From: Caldifarciminota bacterium
GTDB lineage: Bacteria > Hydrothermota > Tepidihabitantia > SM23-42
Direction of reading: 5' to 3'
NCBI GenBank assembly: GCA_020353055.1
Contig: CP070686.1
Span: forward strand, 2,361,424 to 2,399,709
Length of the DNA: 38,286 bases
A program made the translations under genes and the position numbers. Below the pieces are notes generated by a model that saw nothing but the letters and a program-made list of their open reading frames with translations, was not told where the DNA came from and ran no database searches. Position 1 is the first letter of the stretch. The number at the start of each line of letters is the position of its first letter. Below are positions 9,801 to 17,198 of the stretch, in pieces.

Positions 9801-10892
9801 CCCAAGGCTAAAACCACAATAAACGAAGAAGATATCCTGTTCGAATGGGATCCATACTCGATACCCATTGTGAGTTCCACGGGTGGCGCGGTTAAATATC
9901 AAGACATCATTCCGGGTGTGACTATGCAAGAAAACTGGGTTGATGAACGGTCCGGAGGCAAGCAATTCGTGATCGTTGAGGACAGACTCCGTCACCACCA
10001 TCCAAAGATAAATATCGTCGAGAAGAAGACAAAGGTGCTGAAAACTTTCTCTATACCGGCTGGTACATATTTACTGGTCAGAGACGGAGACAAGATAACG
10101 CCCGGAACCCTGATTGCGAGGATACCTAAGGAGATCGGTAAGAGTAAAGATATAACCGGTGGTCTACCACGTGTTGAGGAATTGTTCGAAGCGAAAATCG
10201 TCAAGAATCCCGCCGTGGTTACGGAGATCGATGGTATCTGCGATGTAGATGAAGAAAAAGGATTTTGGAAGATAACGGTAACACCGGAAGTGGGTGATGT
10301 AAGATCCTATAAGATACCGACAACACGGTATTTGAAGGTTCACTCGGGTGAATTCGTTCGTGCCGGCGACCCGTTGTGTGAAGGAGCCATTGACCCCCAC
10401 GATATATTGAGGATCAAGGGACCCATGGAGACTCAACGTTTCTTGGTTAATGAAATTCTTGAGGTTTACCGTATACAGGATGTGAAGATAGACGACAAGC
10501 ACATCGAAGTAATTGTACGTCAAATGCTCCAGAAGGTCAAAATTGAGGAACCTGGTAACACACCGTTCGTGGGTGGTGAAATTGTGGATAAACGCCGCGT
10601 AATCGAGGTAAACCAGCAGGCACTGGTTGAAGGAAAAAAACCGGCGACCTACCGCCCCATCTTGCTTGGGATAACCAGGGCAGCCCTCTCCACCGAATCG
10701 TTTTTCTCCGCATCCAGTTTCCAGGAAACAACTAAAGTACTTGCTGATGCCGCGGTCGAGGGTAAGATCGACCGGCTTGAAGGGCTGAAGGAAAACGTCA
10801 TCGTGGGAAGAATCATACCTGCGGGGACGGGTCTCAGGAGTTATCAAGGAATAAGCCTCGAGGTTGAGAAAACTGAAGCCCAGGCCATATAG
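6867..10892 (+). CDS. rpoC: DNA-directed RNA polymerase subunit beta-prime
   Basis: A 1341-residue beta-prime subunit. ATG 6867 is chosen because AGGAGG lies just before it and the protein then begins [15 protein letters not shown], the usual N-terminus; an in-frame TTG at 6846 would add seven residues. The N-terminal zinc site (CSCGKY...CERCG) and the second zinc site ([13 protein letters not shown]) are both present, as is the bridge/trigger region with [16 protein letters not shown]. The three catalytic Asp residues are D457, D459 and D461. The following residues read T-M-S-V-H where most bacteria have Q-M-A-V-H (see findings). A terminator follows 16 bases after the stop. Confidence 0.97.
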   Translation: MKSKIYDTFDLLDYDKIKLSLASPETIVSWSRGEVTRADTINYRTQRPEKDGLFCERIFGPVKDFECSCGKYKKAKYRGTVCERCGVEVVPSSVRRDRMGHVDLAVPVAHLFYYKISPSKIGLLLDLSINQLEAILNYEAYVVLESGDSPYRKGEVLIEEEYQEAIKKFEGFKADMGGQPIYDLLREIDLENLSSDLRIRLEKETLQARRVQLLKKLKLVEAFRLSGNRPEWMVLTRIPVIPPDLRPLVALEGGRYATSDLNDLYKRVITRNNRVKSITSGIKTPEVIIRNEKRMLQDSVDALLDNSRRSRPIKGRGNRPLKSLADALKGKQGRFRRNLLGKRVDYSGRSVIVVDPTLKLYQCGIPKEMALELFKPMIVRKLEERGVVDSERSARRLVRARSTEVYEILDEIIKNHPVLLNRAPTLHRVSIQAFLPVLREGRAIAIHPLVCHPYNADFDGDTMSVHVPLSPEAILESYMLMLSIHNIRSPGNGRALMAPTQDMVIGLHYLTKLRKGTPEPIKSFSSVDEIYTAIYHGHITFHQEIKYVFKNKIIDTTPGRVIFNEQLPAEMRFKNVEVNKKTLAGIVDECLNKFGTEKTINVLDNLKRFGFEIATTSGLTIGIDDMLSLKTKDKIWAKGAKEVQEINKAHQGGLISETERYNKVIDTWTRVSMDIEEGLIEELEKDRVGFNPLYMMVNSGARGSRNQACQICGLRGLMSKPQRKVTSVQIIETPIKSSCKDGLTVLEYFISTHGARKGLADTALKTADAGYLTRRLVDVAQNVTTTVEDCGTIMGQEISALKEGEKIVEPLSERIVGRVALVDVIDPLSNEIIVNAGDEISNEDSIKIEKSGIEKVKVRSILTCEAPVGLCAKCYGRNLATGRMVEMGEAVGVLAAQCIGEPGTQLTLRTFHTGGVALRIAETASRNAEFSGKVSFENLSAAEREDGLLISLNDKGRMIIKGSTRKISYNIPIGAIIYPKAKTTINEEDILFEWDPYSIPIVSSTGGAVKYQDIIPGVTMQENWVDERSGGKQFVIVEDRLRHHHPKINIVEKKTKVLKTFSIPAGTYLLVRDGDKITPGTLIARIPKEIGKSKDITGGLPRVEELFEAKIVKNPAVVTEIDGICDVDEEKGFWKITVTPEVGDVRSYKIPTTRYLKVHSGEFVRAGDPLCEGAIDPHDILRIKGPMETQRFLVNEILEVYRIQDVKIDDKHIEVIVRQMLQKVKIEEPGNTPFVGGEIVDKRRVIEVNQQALVEGKKPATYRPILLGITRAALSTESFFSASSFQETTKVLADAAVEGKIDRLEGLKENVIVGRIIPAGTGLRSYQGISLEVEKTEAQAI

Positions 10893-10908
10893 AACAAATC
10901 AGTTAAGA

Positions 10909-10939
10909 AAAAGGCCCCTCACACGGGGCCTTTTCTTTT
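10909..10939. terminator. Bidirectional intrinsic terminator after rpoC
   Basis: A perfect 10-bp stem AAAAGGCCCC (10909-10918) / GGGGCCTTTT (10925-10934) with loop TCACAC, followed on the plus strand by a T-rich tail. Read from the other strand, the A-run at 10908-10912 becomes the T-tail, so it can also end the convergent minus-strand operon whose last stop codon lies at 10939-10941. It marks the end of the rpl-rpo transcript. Confidence 0.9.
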
Positions 10940-11409
10940 CACAAAAGACTCATTATGAAACCGGTGATAATCGGTACTGAAAAATTATCGTCCAGCGGCA
11001 ATGGAAGAGATTCGAACACTGAGGCGGCAACCGCTCCGACGATAAGAACAAAAAGAGGTAATGTTCCTGTAACAACATATAGTACATAAGCGCTGACCAA
11101 TGATGCAATGAGAAAACCCAGACTTCCCAGTACTGTTTTGTTCTGAAATATTTTGGGACTTTTTATATTCTGACCAAAAATGGCCGCGAACGTATCGCCA
11201 ACGATTATGTAAGAGCATGCAGCTACAACAATTGGCTTGCTGTATAGTAACGAAGTTATGAAGCACCCAAGCAGCAGATATGAAGCACCGCTCAGACGTC
11301 TTATCTCATGACGACGCAGGAACGAACCAAAGAATAGTATGAATGCTTCCTTGATACCGTTGATATGAAGCCGCAGGAAATCTACCATGGCGATGGCAAA
11401 ACAAACCAT
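10939..11409 (-). CDS. CTP-dependent dolichol/phytol-kinase-like membrane protein
   Basis: The canonical-start portion encodes 156 residues of a polytopic membrane protein, about five hydrophobic segments. The motif VGDTFAAIFGQ, followed by a Lys-rich loop and KTVLGSLGFLIAS, resembles the SEC59 / phytol-kinase / CDP-alcohol cytidylyl-type family, which phosphorylates isoprenoid alcohols or lipids using CTP. The same frame stays open upstream of ATG 11409 to about 11517 and encodes RKLLNLWAIFIPITY, which looks like the normal first helix of this family. No ATG, GTG or TTG occurs there; the candidates are ATT at 11515-11517, overlapping the upstream gene's stop, or ATA at 11509-11511. The true protein is therefore probably about 190 residues with a non-standard start. 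The exact substrate is not known. Confidence 0.7.
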   Translation of the reverse strand: MVCFAIAMVDFLRLHINGIKEAFILFFGSFLRRHEIRRLSGASYLLLGCFITSLLYSKPIVVAACSYIIVGDTFAAIFGQNIKSPKIFQNKTVLGSLGFLIASLVSAYVLYVVTGTLPLFVLIVGAVAASVFESLPLPLDDNFSVPIITGFIMSLL

Positions 11410-11510
11410 TGCCAGCAGTATACGCCCACGCGGCTCGGGTGATAACTGATAGGTAATCGGAATGAAAATCGCCCATAGATTGAGGAGTTTTCTGAATACT
11501 TCTGCCTTTA

Positions 11511-12410
11511 TTAGAATCTTAGCCCCGCAGACACTTTGTTTGTGTTGTCAAGATCAGGATGTGCCATGAAAGCATAATCAAGGCTGAATTTTCCGTATTG
11601 AAGACCGATGCCCAGGGTATAATCGCCCCTGTAGATACCCATCCTACCGAATAGCAAATCCCGGTAGCCATACTCGAATCCAAGATTGACATCAAAACCA
11701 TCGACATCGATCATCTTCACAATGTCTGCCTCAATTGCAACAGTCGAGTTAATCGCCTTGAGGTGTATGATTGGCGCTACGCCCAATGCAATCTTTGGCA
11801 ATATCGTCTCCTTGAGACCACTGCTCCAAACAAGGGGCGATAATACAAAATCCCTTATCGCAAAACCGATTCTCAAATAATCAAGTTTATACGCGACGCC
11901 AAGATCCAACCCCCCACCATAACCAGTTATCGCGTTCAGGTTCCGGTAGAATACCTTTATGTTAGCACCAACAGAGAATCGCTCATTACCCTTGGAACCG
12001 TTTATGTAGAATAGAAAATCAGATGTGCCTACGGTATCATAAGGGATCGGTACGTTGTTACTACCGGGGTCCAGGGTAGTATCGGGTAATGTCGTCAGCT
12101 TTATGCCGCTGGTGTGAACATACTGAATGCCTAAACCCAGACTCATATTGCCGCGTGGCAGAACAACTGCCCCAAAATCATTCTTCACCGCTCCCGCGAA
12201 ATTCTCAGCATGCATCACGTGAGCACTCCGTGAGGTGAAAAAAGTCCCCGCCGGGTTGAAATACAATACTGTCGGATCGTTGAACTGAGCGATGCCGGCA
12301 CCACCCATTGCGCTCGCACGCGCACCGACCTGCAACTCCTGAAACTCACCGGCATATTTTGTCCCTACTAAAAAAGCAGGGATCATGAAAAACCCTATGA
12401 TGCGATACAT
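11511..12410 (-). CDS. PorV/PorQ-like outer-membrane protein
   Basis: A 299-residue protein with an N-terminal hydrophobic signal (about residues 1-20) followed by FQELQVGARASAMGGAG and FNPAGT. These are hallmarks of the PorV/PorQ (UPF0164) outer-membrane barrels, which act with the type IX secretion machinery in FCB bacteria. The rest alternates Gly/aromatic beta-strand patterns (GLGIQYVHTSG, FEYGYRDLLFGRMGIYRGDYTLGIG) and ends in the aromatic C-terminus GLRF, typical of a barrel. It overlaps the end of the upstream NHL gene by 16 bases. The family is fairly sure. A function in secretion is inferred from family and from the type IX-style tail on the protein at 21952-23790. Confidence 0.75.
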   Translation of the reverse strand: MYRIIGFFMIPAFLVGTKYAGEFQELQVGARASAMGGAGIAQFNDPTVLYFNPAGTFFTSRSAHVMHAENFAGAVKNDFGAVVLPRGNMSLGLGIQYVHTSGIKLTTLPDTTLDPGSNNVPIPYDTVGTSDFLFYINGSKGNERFSVGANIKVFYRNLNAITGYGGGLDLGVAYKLDYLRIGFAIRDFVLSPLVWSSGLKETILPKIALGVAPIIHLKAINSTVAIEADIVKMIDVDGFDVNLGFEYGYRDLLFGRMGIYRGDYTLGIGLQYGKFSLDYAFMAHPDLDNTNKVSAGLRF

Positions 12411-13681
12411 TTAACACCTGCCTGCATTCTTTTGTTTATCCTTCTGCCATGCCCCTGCAAACCTTTCAGTCTGATTTGGAACATGTATTCACCCGGTGGC
12501 ACCAACTTGTTGTCATTATCCAACCCATCCCAGACAACCAAATACTCACCAGGTGTTCGTCTTATCCCCTCAATAAAATCACGTATTTTCTCACCATGTT
12601 GATTGACGATCGTTATATAAACTCGTGCTTCATCCGTAAGGTATATCGCCAGCGTCGTACCCGGTTTGATGGCCGAAAATTCTCCTGGAAAACACCCGAC
12701 CACGAACCCATCTACGGCTAACCAAAGATACTGACCGCCCTGTTTCTCCGAAACAAAAACTTGACCGTACCTGCGCCATATTGTAATACCACGAGGCGAG
12801 ACAAACTCCCCCTTTCCGGTTCCAGTTCTGCCCACGGAGATGATGTATTTGAGATTATGATCGAATTTGTGGATTTGATTATTAACCTCATCGGTTACAT
12901 AAATACTTCCATAGGAATCCAGCGCCACATAGTGCATGTAAATGTCTGCAAGACCCAATTCAAAATCGTGGACCGAAGCGAGAAACCGTCCGCGGCGCGT
13001 GAATTTCGATACACGCGTACCATAATTGTCAGTCACAACAACGTAATCATCCTTGTGAAAATTATGAGGAGCACGAGAGTCGATAACGGCAATACCCATT
13101 GGCTGATATATCTCACCGTAAGCTTTTCCTGGTGTCCCAAATGTCAACAATAACGAATCGTCAGAAGAGAAAACATAAATCCTCGAACTATCGAAATCCG
13201 TAACGTACAGGTTATTTTCAGAATCAAGACAGACGCCGAACGGCCGTCCCGGTGTCGCGATTTCACCCACCTGTTCCAAACCTCCCTTGCGGTATTGAAG
13301 TTTAACAACCCGCCGATTGCCAAAATCGGCCAGCACGACAAGACCGTCATCGTTCGCCGTGATGCCCTTGGGGTCTGAAAACATTTCATCATCCCCGTAT
13401 ACTTTGACCGAAGACAGTCCTGTATTGTATAGTATATGCCCGGCTCCGGCATTGACTCCAAAGATCGTCAACTCATCATCATCCTTCCGTGTCTTAGGAT
13501 CGTCGAGTTCCTTTAACTTCACCGCAACCACACCCTGGGGATCATCATAGTCGTAAGTTGGGCCAAGAAATAGCTGTAGATAGTATCTTGATGCTCGATA
13601 GAAACCAAGGGTATGTTTGAAGGGAGGTACCGTTAGCGTCTGCGGATCGTAACTAATCAGCAAAAAAAAGATGCACAACAT
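12395..13681 (-). CDS. NHL-repeat beta-propeller protein with FlgD-like C-terminal module
   Basis: A 428-residue protein. After a short hydrophobic N-terminus (LCIFFLLIS) comes a beta-propeller region (about residues 85-310) of NHL-type repeats, such as DPKGITANDDGLVVLADFGNRRVVK and RPFGVCLDSENNLYVTDFDSSRIYVF, with further copies. The C-terminus (about 335-410) looks like a FlgD/Ig-type fold: VYITIVNQHGEKIRDF, then GEYLVVWDGLDNDNKLVPPGEYMFQI. Such proteins are usually exported and bind other proteins or glycans. The short N-terminus lacks Lys/Arg, so the signal peptide is weak. It is first in an operon with the PorV-like gene, and its promoter suggests a leaderless mRNA. The specific role is unknown. 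Confidence 0.7.
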   Translation of the reverse strand: MLCIFFLLISYDPQTLTVPPFKHTLGFYRASRYYLQLFLGPTYDYDDPQGVVAVKLKELDDPKTRKDDDELTIFGVNAGAGHILYNTGLSSVKVYGDDEMFSDPKGITANDDGLVVLADFGNRRVVKLQYRKGGLEQVGEIATPGRPFGVCLDSENNLYVTDFDSSRIYVFSSDDSLLLTFGTPGKAYGEIYQPMGIAVIDSRAPHNFHKDDYVVVTDNYGTRVSKFTRRGRFLASVHDFELGLADIYMHYVALDSYGSIYVTDEVNNQIHKFDHNLKYIISVGRTGTGKGEFVSPRGITIWRRYGQVFVSEKQGGQYLWLAVDGFVVGCFPGEFSAIKPGTTLAIYLTDEARVYITIVNQHGEKIRDFIEGIRRTPGEYLVVWDGLDNDNKLVPPGEYMFQIRLKGLQGHGRRINKRMQAGVKCIAS

Positions 13682-13688
13682 TCATTTT

Positions 13689-13716
13689 ATTATAAGCATT
13701 TTATGACAATTGTCAA
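13689..13716 (-). promoter_or_regulatory. Sigma70-type promoter for the NHL/PorV operon (leaderless)
   Basis: Read on the minus strand: TTGACA (13716-13711), a 16-base spacer, TATAAT (13694-13689). Both elements are perfect consensus. Only seven bases separate the -10 element from the ATG at 13681, so the expected transcript start falls on or next to the start codon. The 12-base palindrome at 13704-13715 overlaps the -35 and the spacer. Confidence 0.8.
13704..13715. promoter_or_regulatory. Palindromic candidate operator
   Basis: A perfect 12-base palindrome, TGACAATTGTCA. It covers five bases of the -35 element of the minus-strand NHL promoter and lies 21 bases from the -35 of the divergent larA-type promoter. 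A dimeric regulator bound here would block the NHL operon and could affect both directions. Part of the palindrome is forced by the TTGACA consensus, so chance is possible. Confidence 0.4.
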
Positions 13717-13736
13717 GTTATCGAACATAAACGATA

Positions 13737-13764
13737 TTGACTTCAAACCAATAGCAGGTATCAT
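13737..13764 (+). promoter_or_regulatory. Sigma70-type promoter for the first larA-type gene
   Basis: TTGACT (13737-13742), a 16-base spacer, TATCAT (13759-13764, one mismatch to TATAAT). The -35 lies in the ten-base block ATATTGACTT, which recurs at 15111-15120 and 18647-18656 in the same gene cluster. The predicted transcript start near 13771 gives a leader of about 95 bases before ATG 13867. No structure is obvious in that leader. Confidence 0.65.
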
Positions 13765-13866
13765 TGTCTACAAATCATATGCACGTATCAAACCTGAATG
13801 TATGGGGTACATATATATGAGCAACACAGTATTCTCACTGAACAACACACGGGGTTCCATCTTAAG

Positions 13867-15117
13867 ATGATAATACCCATACCTTACGGAACTACAAACC
13901 TTAAAATAGAAGCAGATGAGAAATACATACTCGACGTGATAAGCCCGAGGGAATGCGGCTCGGGGAATAACGAGAAAATCCTGAAGAACGCCGTCGATCA
14001 TCCACTGGGCGATGAATCACTCAGCGATTTTCTGAAAGATATAGGCAGGGTGAACGTTGTAGTAAATGACGCTGCGAGACCGACCAGGACCGCAGCGGTC
14101 ATCTCTATCATCAGTGATCTAATCAGGGATCAGGATACCCATTTCGTAGTCGCTACAGGCGCCCACCGCTCACCTGACGAATTTGAACTCATGGATATTT
14201 TCGGTAATCACTACGACCGATACAAAGACAGAATTACTATTCATGACTCAAGAAATGACAGTACACACTACTATCTGGGGCGAACCAGACACGGCAATGA
14301 GATGTGGTTGAACAACAAAACAGCAAAACAAGATAGGATCCTGGTTATAGGATCTATTGAGCCGCACTATTTTGCCGGCTATACCGGAGACAGAAAGGCG
14401 CTATTGCCAGGAATTGCCGCCAACCGCACGATTGAACAAAATCACAGCCTGGCGTTGCATGCTAACGCAAGGCCTCTAAAACTCGACGGCAATCCAGTCC
14501 ACGAGGAAATGATCGATTGTGCGTCGGCTCTCGGCAGGAAAAGGATATATTCAATCCAGATGATCATGGACAAGCATCAAAATATTTGCAAGGCATACAC
14601 TGGGCCCATCATCAGAACACTCGAAACGGCCACCGATGACGCCCGGCACATCTTTTCTGCGCGGATCATCAGAAAAGCAGACATCGTTGTAACCGTTGCC
14701 CAGCGCCCCTTTGACATCAACTTGTACCAAACGCTCAAATCTATCGAACATGGACGCCTTGCCCTCAACGAAGGGGGCATCCTGATCTTTGTTTCGCCAT
14801 GTACGGAAGGCCTGGGTCCGGAGAGCTTCGCCAGGCTATTTGAAAATGAAGATGCTATTCAGAACGCAGCCAAGAAGGCTAGATCACGATATAGTCTCGG
14901 TGACCACAATGCGTACAATCTCAAGACGCTTCGCGAATACGGCGAAATATGGGCCGTGACTGAGATCGCCGAGCCGAACTTGGCGGTCGCCGGCATTTGT
15001 AGATTCGACTCGTTGCAGGTGGCAGTCAACCAAGCGATCCGAGAAAAGGAAAAAATACATAGTCTTCTTTTCCTGACAAACGGAAGTCTAACCGTCCCCG
15101 AAATCAACCGATATTGA
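13867..15117 (+). CDS. larA: LarA-family nickel-pincer 2-hydroxyacid racemase/epimerase homologue 1
   Basis: A 416-residue LarA homologue. The start is set at ATG 13867, where the protein begins MIIPIPYG like its paralogue. The open frame extends to 13798, but those 23 residues look untypical. All catalytic positions known from Lactiplantibacillus LarA can be lined up: D68 and R71 (DAARPT), H100 (GAHR), H167 (PHYFAGYTG), K177 (DRKALLPG), H193 (EQNHS), Q288 and K291 (YQTLK). In LarA these bind the nickel-pincer (NPN) cofactor and the substrate carboxylate. The glycine usual before RK is Asp here (TGDRK). The superfamily includes racemases of lactate, malate and other 2-hydroxy acids; the substrate cannot be assigned. 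The LarB, LarC and LarE cofactor genes are not in the window. Confidence 0.88.
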   Translation: MIIPIPYGTTNLKIEADEKYILDVISPRECGSGNNEKILKNAVDHPLGDESLSDFLKDIGRVNVVVNDAARPTRTAAVISIISDLIRDQDTHFVVATGAHRSPDEFELMDIFGNHYDRYKDRITIHDSRNDSTHYYLGRTRHGNEMWLNNKTAKQDRILVIGSIEPHYFAGYTGDRKALLPGIAANRTIEQNHSLALHANARPLKLDGNPVHEEMIDCASALGRKRIYSIQMIMDKHQNICKAYTGPIIRTLETATDDARHIFSARIIRKADIVVTVAQRPFDINLYQTLKSIEHGRLALNEGGILIFVSPCTEGLGPESFARLFENEDAIQNAAKKARSRYSLGDHNAYNLKTLREYGEIWAVTEIAEPNLAVAGICRFDSLQVAVNQAIREKEKIHSLLFLTNGSLTVPEINRY

Positions 15118-15141
15118 CTTTTGTCATCAAATAAATATAAT
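15114..15141 (+). promoter_or_regulatory. Sigma70-type promoter for the dehydrogenase pair
   Basis: TTGACT (15114-15119), a 16-base spacer, TATAAT (15136-15141). The -35 element contains the TGA stop codon of the preceding larA-type gene (15115-15117). The predicted start near 15148 leaves about 16 bases before a small reading frame at 15164 and about 145 bases before the first dehydrogenase. Confidence 0.75.
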
Positions 15142-15163
15142 TTACGTAACAATCAGACATTTA

Positions 15164-15277
15164 GTGAATAAAAAAGAAATCGTCAAATGCGAAGGCATAT
15201 GTGGTATGTTCTATAAAGAACACTTCTCGAAGAAAATAATCGTGAGGAATCCAACGGATGCATGTGCTTACGATTAA
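15164..15277 (+). CDS. Candidate small protein, 37 residues, three Cys
   Basis: A short open frame from GTG 15164 to TAA 15275-15277. The peptide starts VNKKEIVKCEGICGMFYKE and ends NPTDACAYD. It has a CxxxC pair, a third Cys near the end and a basic middle. It lies right after a strong promoter and ends just upstream of the ribosome binding site of the first dehydrogenase, so it would be the first cistron of that transcript. I see no clear Shine-Dalgarno before the GTG. It resembles no family I know. It could be a genuine small protein, a leader peptide, or chance. The amino-acid composition is protein-like, which is the main reason for listing it. Confidence 0.4.
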   Translation: MNKKEIVKCEGICGMFYKEHFSKKIIVRNPTDACAYD

Positions 15278-15293
15278 GAAGGAGGAATAGTCT

Positions 15294-16217
15294 ATGAAAA
15301 AGGTAAGCATTATCGGTGCAGGTAATGTCGGCGCAAACGCCGCCTTCTACATCGGCGAAAAGAACTTCGCTGACGTCATGCTGGTCGACGTCGTGGAAGG
15401 TCGGGCAAAAGGTAAAGCTCTGGACCTGATGGAGGCAGCGCCAGTCAGATATTATGACGCCAGAATCGAAGGAACTGACGACATCGCGGACATCGCCGGC
15501 TCGGAAGTCGTGGTCATTACGGCAGGGCATGTGCGAAAACCGCAGATGTCCCGACTCGACCTGCTTGAAACAAACGCTAAAGTGATAGATCCTATCATTC
15601 CTCAGATCAAACAACATGCGCCCGAGGCCACAATCATCAATATTACAGAACCGGTCGATGCCCTAACGTGCTATATCTGGAAGAAAGGCAAATTCGACCC
15701 CAAAAAGGTAGTCGGCATGACAGGAGTACTGGACACGACGAGATTCCGCGAATTCATCTCCAAGGAGTTACAGGTATCCACCGCAAACACCACCGCCGTA
15801 GTCATCGGCGGACATCACGATTTTATGGTGATCATCCCAAGGTATGCCAGTGTCGAAGGAATCCCGATTACACAGTTATTACCTCAGGAAAAGATCGACA
15901 ACCTCATTAAACGGACCAGAGCCGCAGGTAGTGAGATTCTTTCGTACCTGAAGACCGCGACGGCGCATTACGCACCGGCAGCTGCCCTCGCTGAAATCGT
16001 CGAAGCCATCATCAAGGATTCGAAACGCATGCTCTGTGTTTCCGCATGTTTGCAGGGCGAGTATGACGTGAAAGATCTATGTCTGGGTGTACCGGCAATT
16101 ATCGGCGCAAAAGGCGTGGAAAAGGTCGTAGAACTTCAGCTAACCATCGAGGAACGTCAACAATTCGAAGAATCGGTTACGGTCATAAAGAACGCAGTGG
16201 ACACACTGGAAATCTAA
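15294..16217 (+). CDS. Malate/lactate dehydrogenase-family paralogue with altered active site
   Basis: A 307-residue LDH/MDH-fold protein with a Rossmann GAGNVG (residues 8-13) and Asp32 for NAD. It keeps the substrate Args R81 and R87, the catalytic relay D147/R150 (LDTTRF) and His174. However, the almost invariant Asn of the VTNPxD motif is Glu119 (ITEPVD). Gly84 of the RxPGMSR loop is Gln (RKPQMSR), and the GGHGDSMVP block reads GGHHDFMVI. Its neighbour at 16233 has the canonical residues at each position, and the two align without gaps up to at least residue 190. It is preceded by GGAGGA. It may use another 2-hydroxy acid, form a heteromer with its neighbour, or be inactive. Confidence 0.85.
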   Translation: MKKVSIIGAGNVGANAAFYIGEKNFADVMLVDVVEGRAKGKALDLMEAAPVRYYDARIEGTDDIADIAGSEVVVITAGHVRKPQMSRLDLLETNAKVIDPIIPQIKQHAPEATIINITEPVDALTCYIWKKGKFDPKKVVGMTGVLDTTRFREFISKELQVSTANTTAVVIGGHHDFMVIIPRYASVEGIPITQLLPQEKIDNLIKRTRAAGSEILSYLKTATAHYAPAAALAEIVEAIIKDSKRMLCVSACLQGEYDVKDLCLGVPAIIGAKGVEKVVELQLTIEERQQFEESVTVIKNAVDTLEI

Positions 16218-16232
16218 GAGGAGGTAATAACA

Positions 16233-17168
16233 ATGAAAAAGGTCACTATTGTGGGCGCAGGAAACGTCGGAAGTTCTGTGGCTCTCTACTTAGCTGAACA
16301 CAAAATTGCGGATATCTACCTCGTCGATGTAGTCGAAGGTCTTCCCGAAGGAAAAGCACTCGATGCCGAAGAAGCCGCACCAATACGACGTTACGATGTC
16401 GAACTCAGAGGCTGCACAGATTTCTCGTGTATGGTCGACTCAGATATAGTGGTTATTACTGCCGGCATCGCAAGACGGCCGGGAATGTCCCGCGATGATT
16501 TGCTGAATACCAATGCCAAAATCATTAAATCCGTATCTGAGAAGGTCGCGGAATATGCACCGAATTCAATAATCATCATGGTTACCAATCCGCTTGATGT
16601 CATGGCCTATCTGGCATTGAAGACGACCGGCTTTGCACTGAAGAAAGTTGTTGGAATGGCCGGAATCCTTGATTCCATCAGATTCAGGTATTTCGTTTCT
16701 CAGAAATTCGGAGTATCAGTCATCGATACCACGGCAATGGTCCTTGGTGGTCACGGTGATTCCATGGTTCCCTTACCAAGATATTCAACCATTGCAGGCG
16801 TTCCCATAACAGAATTGATGCCCAAAGACGATATCGATAAGATAATCGAGAGAACGCGTAAAGGCGGTGCGGAAATCGTTGGCTACCTCAAAACGGGTAG
16901 TGCCTACTACGCCCCGGCGGCTGCAGTCGCGAAGATGGTTGAATGCATTGTCAGAGACAAACGCCGCATCCTGCCATGCTCTGCATATTTGAGGGGCGAG
17001 TACGGTATCGACGGACTCTTCGTCGGCGTACCGGTGATGTTGGGCAAGAACGGCGTGGAAAAAATCATCGAACTCGAACTCATTCCCGAAGAACGTGAGG
17101 CCTTACATACATCTGCCTCAGCCGTCAAGACAGTGATAGAAAAATTGGAGAATCTCGGAATCTTTTAA
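16233..17168 (+). CDS. mdh: Malate dehydrogenase (NAD-dependent, LDH-like type)
   Basis: A 311-residue LDH-like malate dehydrogenase. It has GAGNVG at 8-13 and Asp32 for NAD preference. The mobile loop IARRPGMSRDDLL has Arg81 at the specificity position and Arg87. The rest of the site is Asn119 (VTNPLD), Asp147 and Arg150 (LDSIRF), and His174 (GGHGDSMVP). The Arg at the specificity site favours malate over lactate. The reaction is L-malate with NAD to oxaloacetate in the cytosol. It starts 15 bases after the altered paralogue with AGGAGG ahead of the ATG, so the two are co-expressed. It lies between two LarA homologues. Confidence 0.9.
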   Translation: MKKVTIVGAGNVGSSVALYLAEHKIADIYLVDVVEGLPEGKALDAEEAAPIRRYDVELRGCTDFSCMVDSDIVVITAGIARRPGMSRDDLLNTNAKIIKSVSEKVAEYAPNSIIIMVTNPLDVMAYLALKTTGFALKKVVGMAGILDSIRFRYFVSQKFGVSVIDTTAMVLGGHGDSMVPLPRYSTIAGVPITELMPKDDIDKIIERTRKGGAEIVGYLKTGSAYYAPAAAVAKMVECIVRDKRRILPCSAYLRGEYGIDGLFVGVPVMLGKNGVEKIIELELIPEEREALHTSASAVKTVIEKLENLGIF

Positions 17169-17198
17169 ACAAATTGCCTTGATTTTTACCTTTCATTA

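Noticed and set aside
10164-10847. Long open frame on the minus strand inside rpoC (227 codons)
   Set aside because: It lies wholly antisense to a strongly conserved gene, has no ribosome binding site and gives no recognisable protein. It is a shadow frame.
13798-13866. Upstream extension of the first larA-type gene to ATG 13798
   Set aside because: The extra 23 residues have no counterpart in the paralogue, which starts MKLKVGIPYG. ATG 13867 gives MIIPIPYG at the same place.
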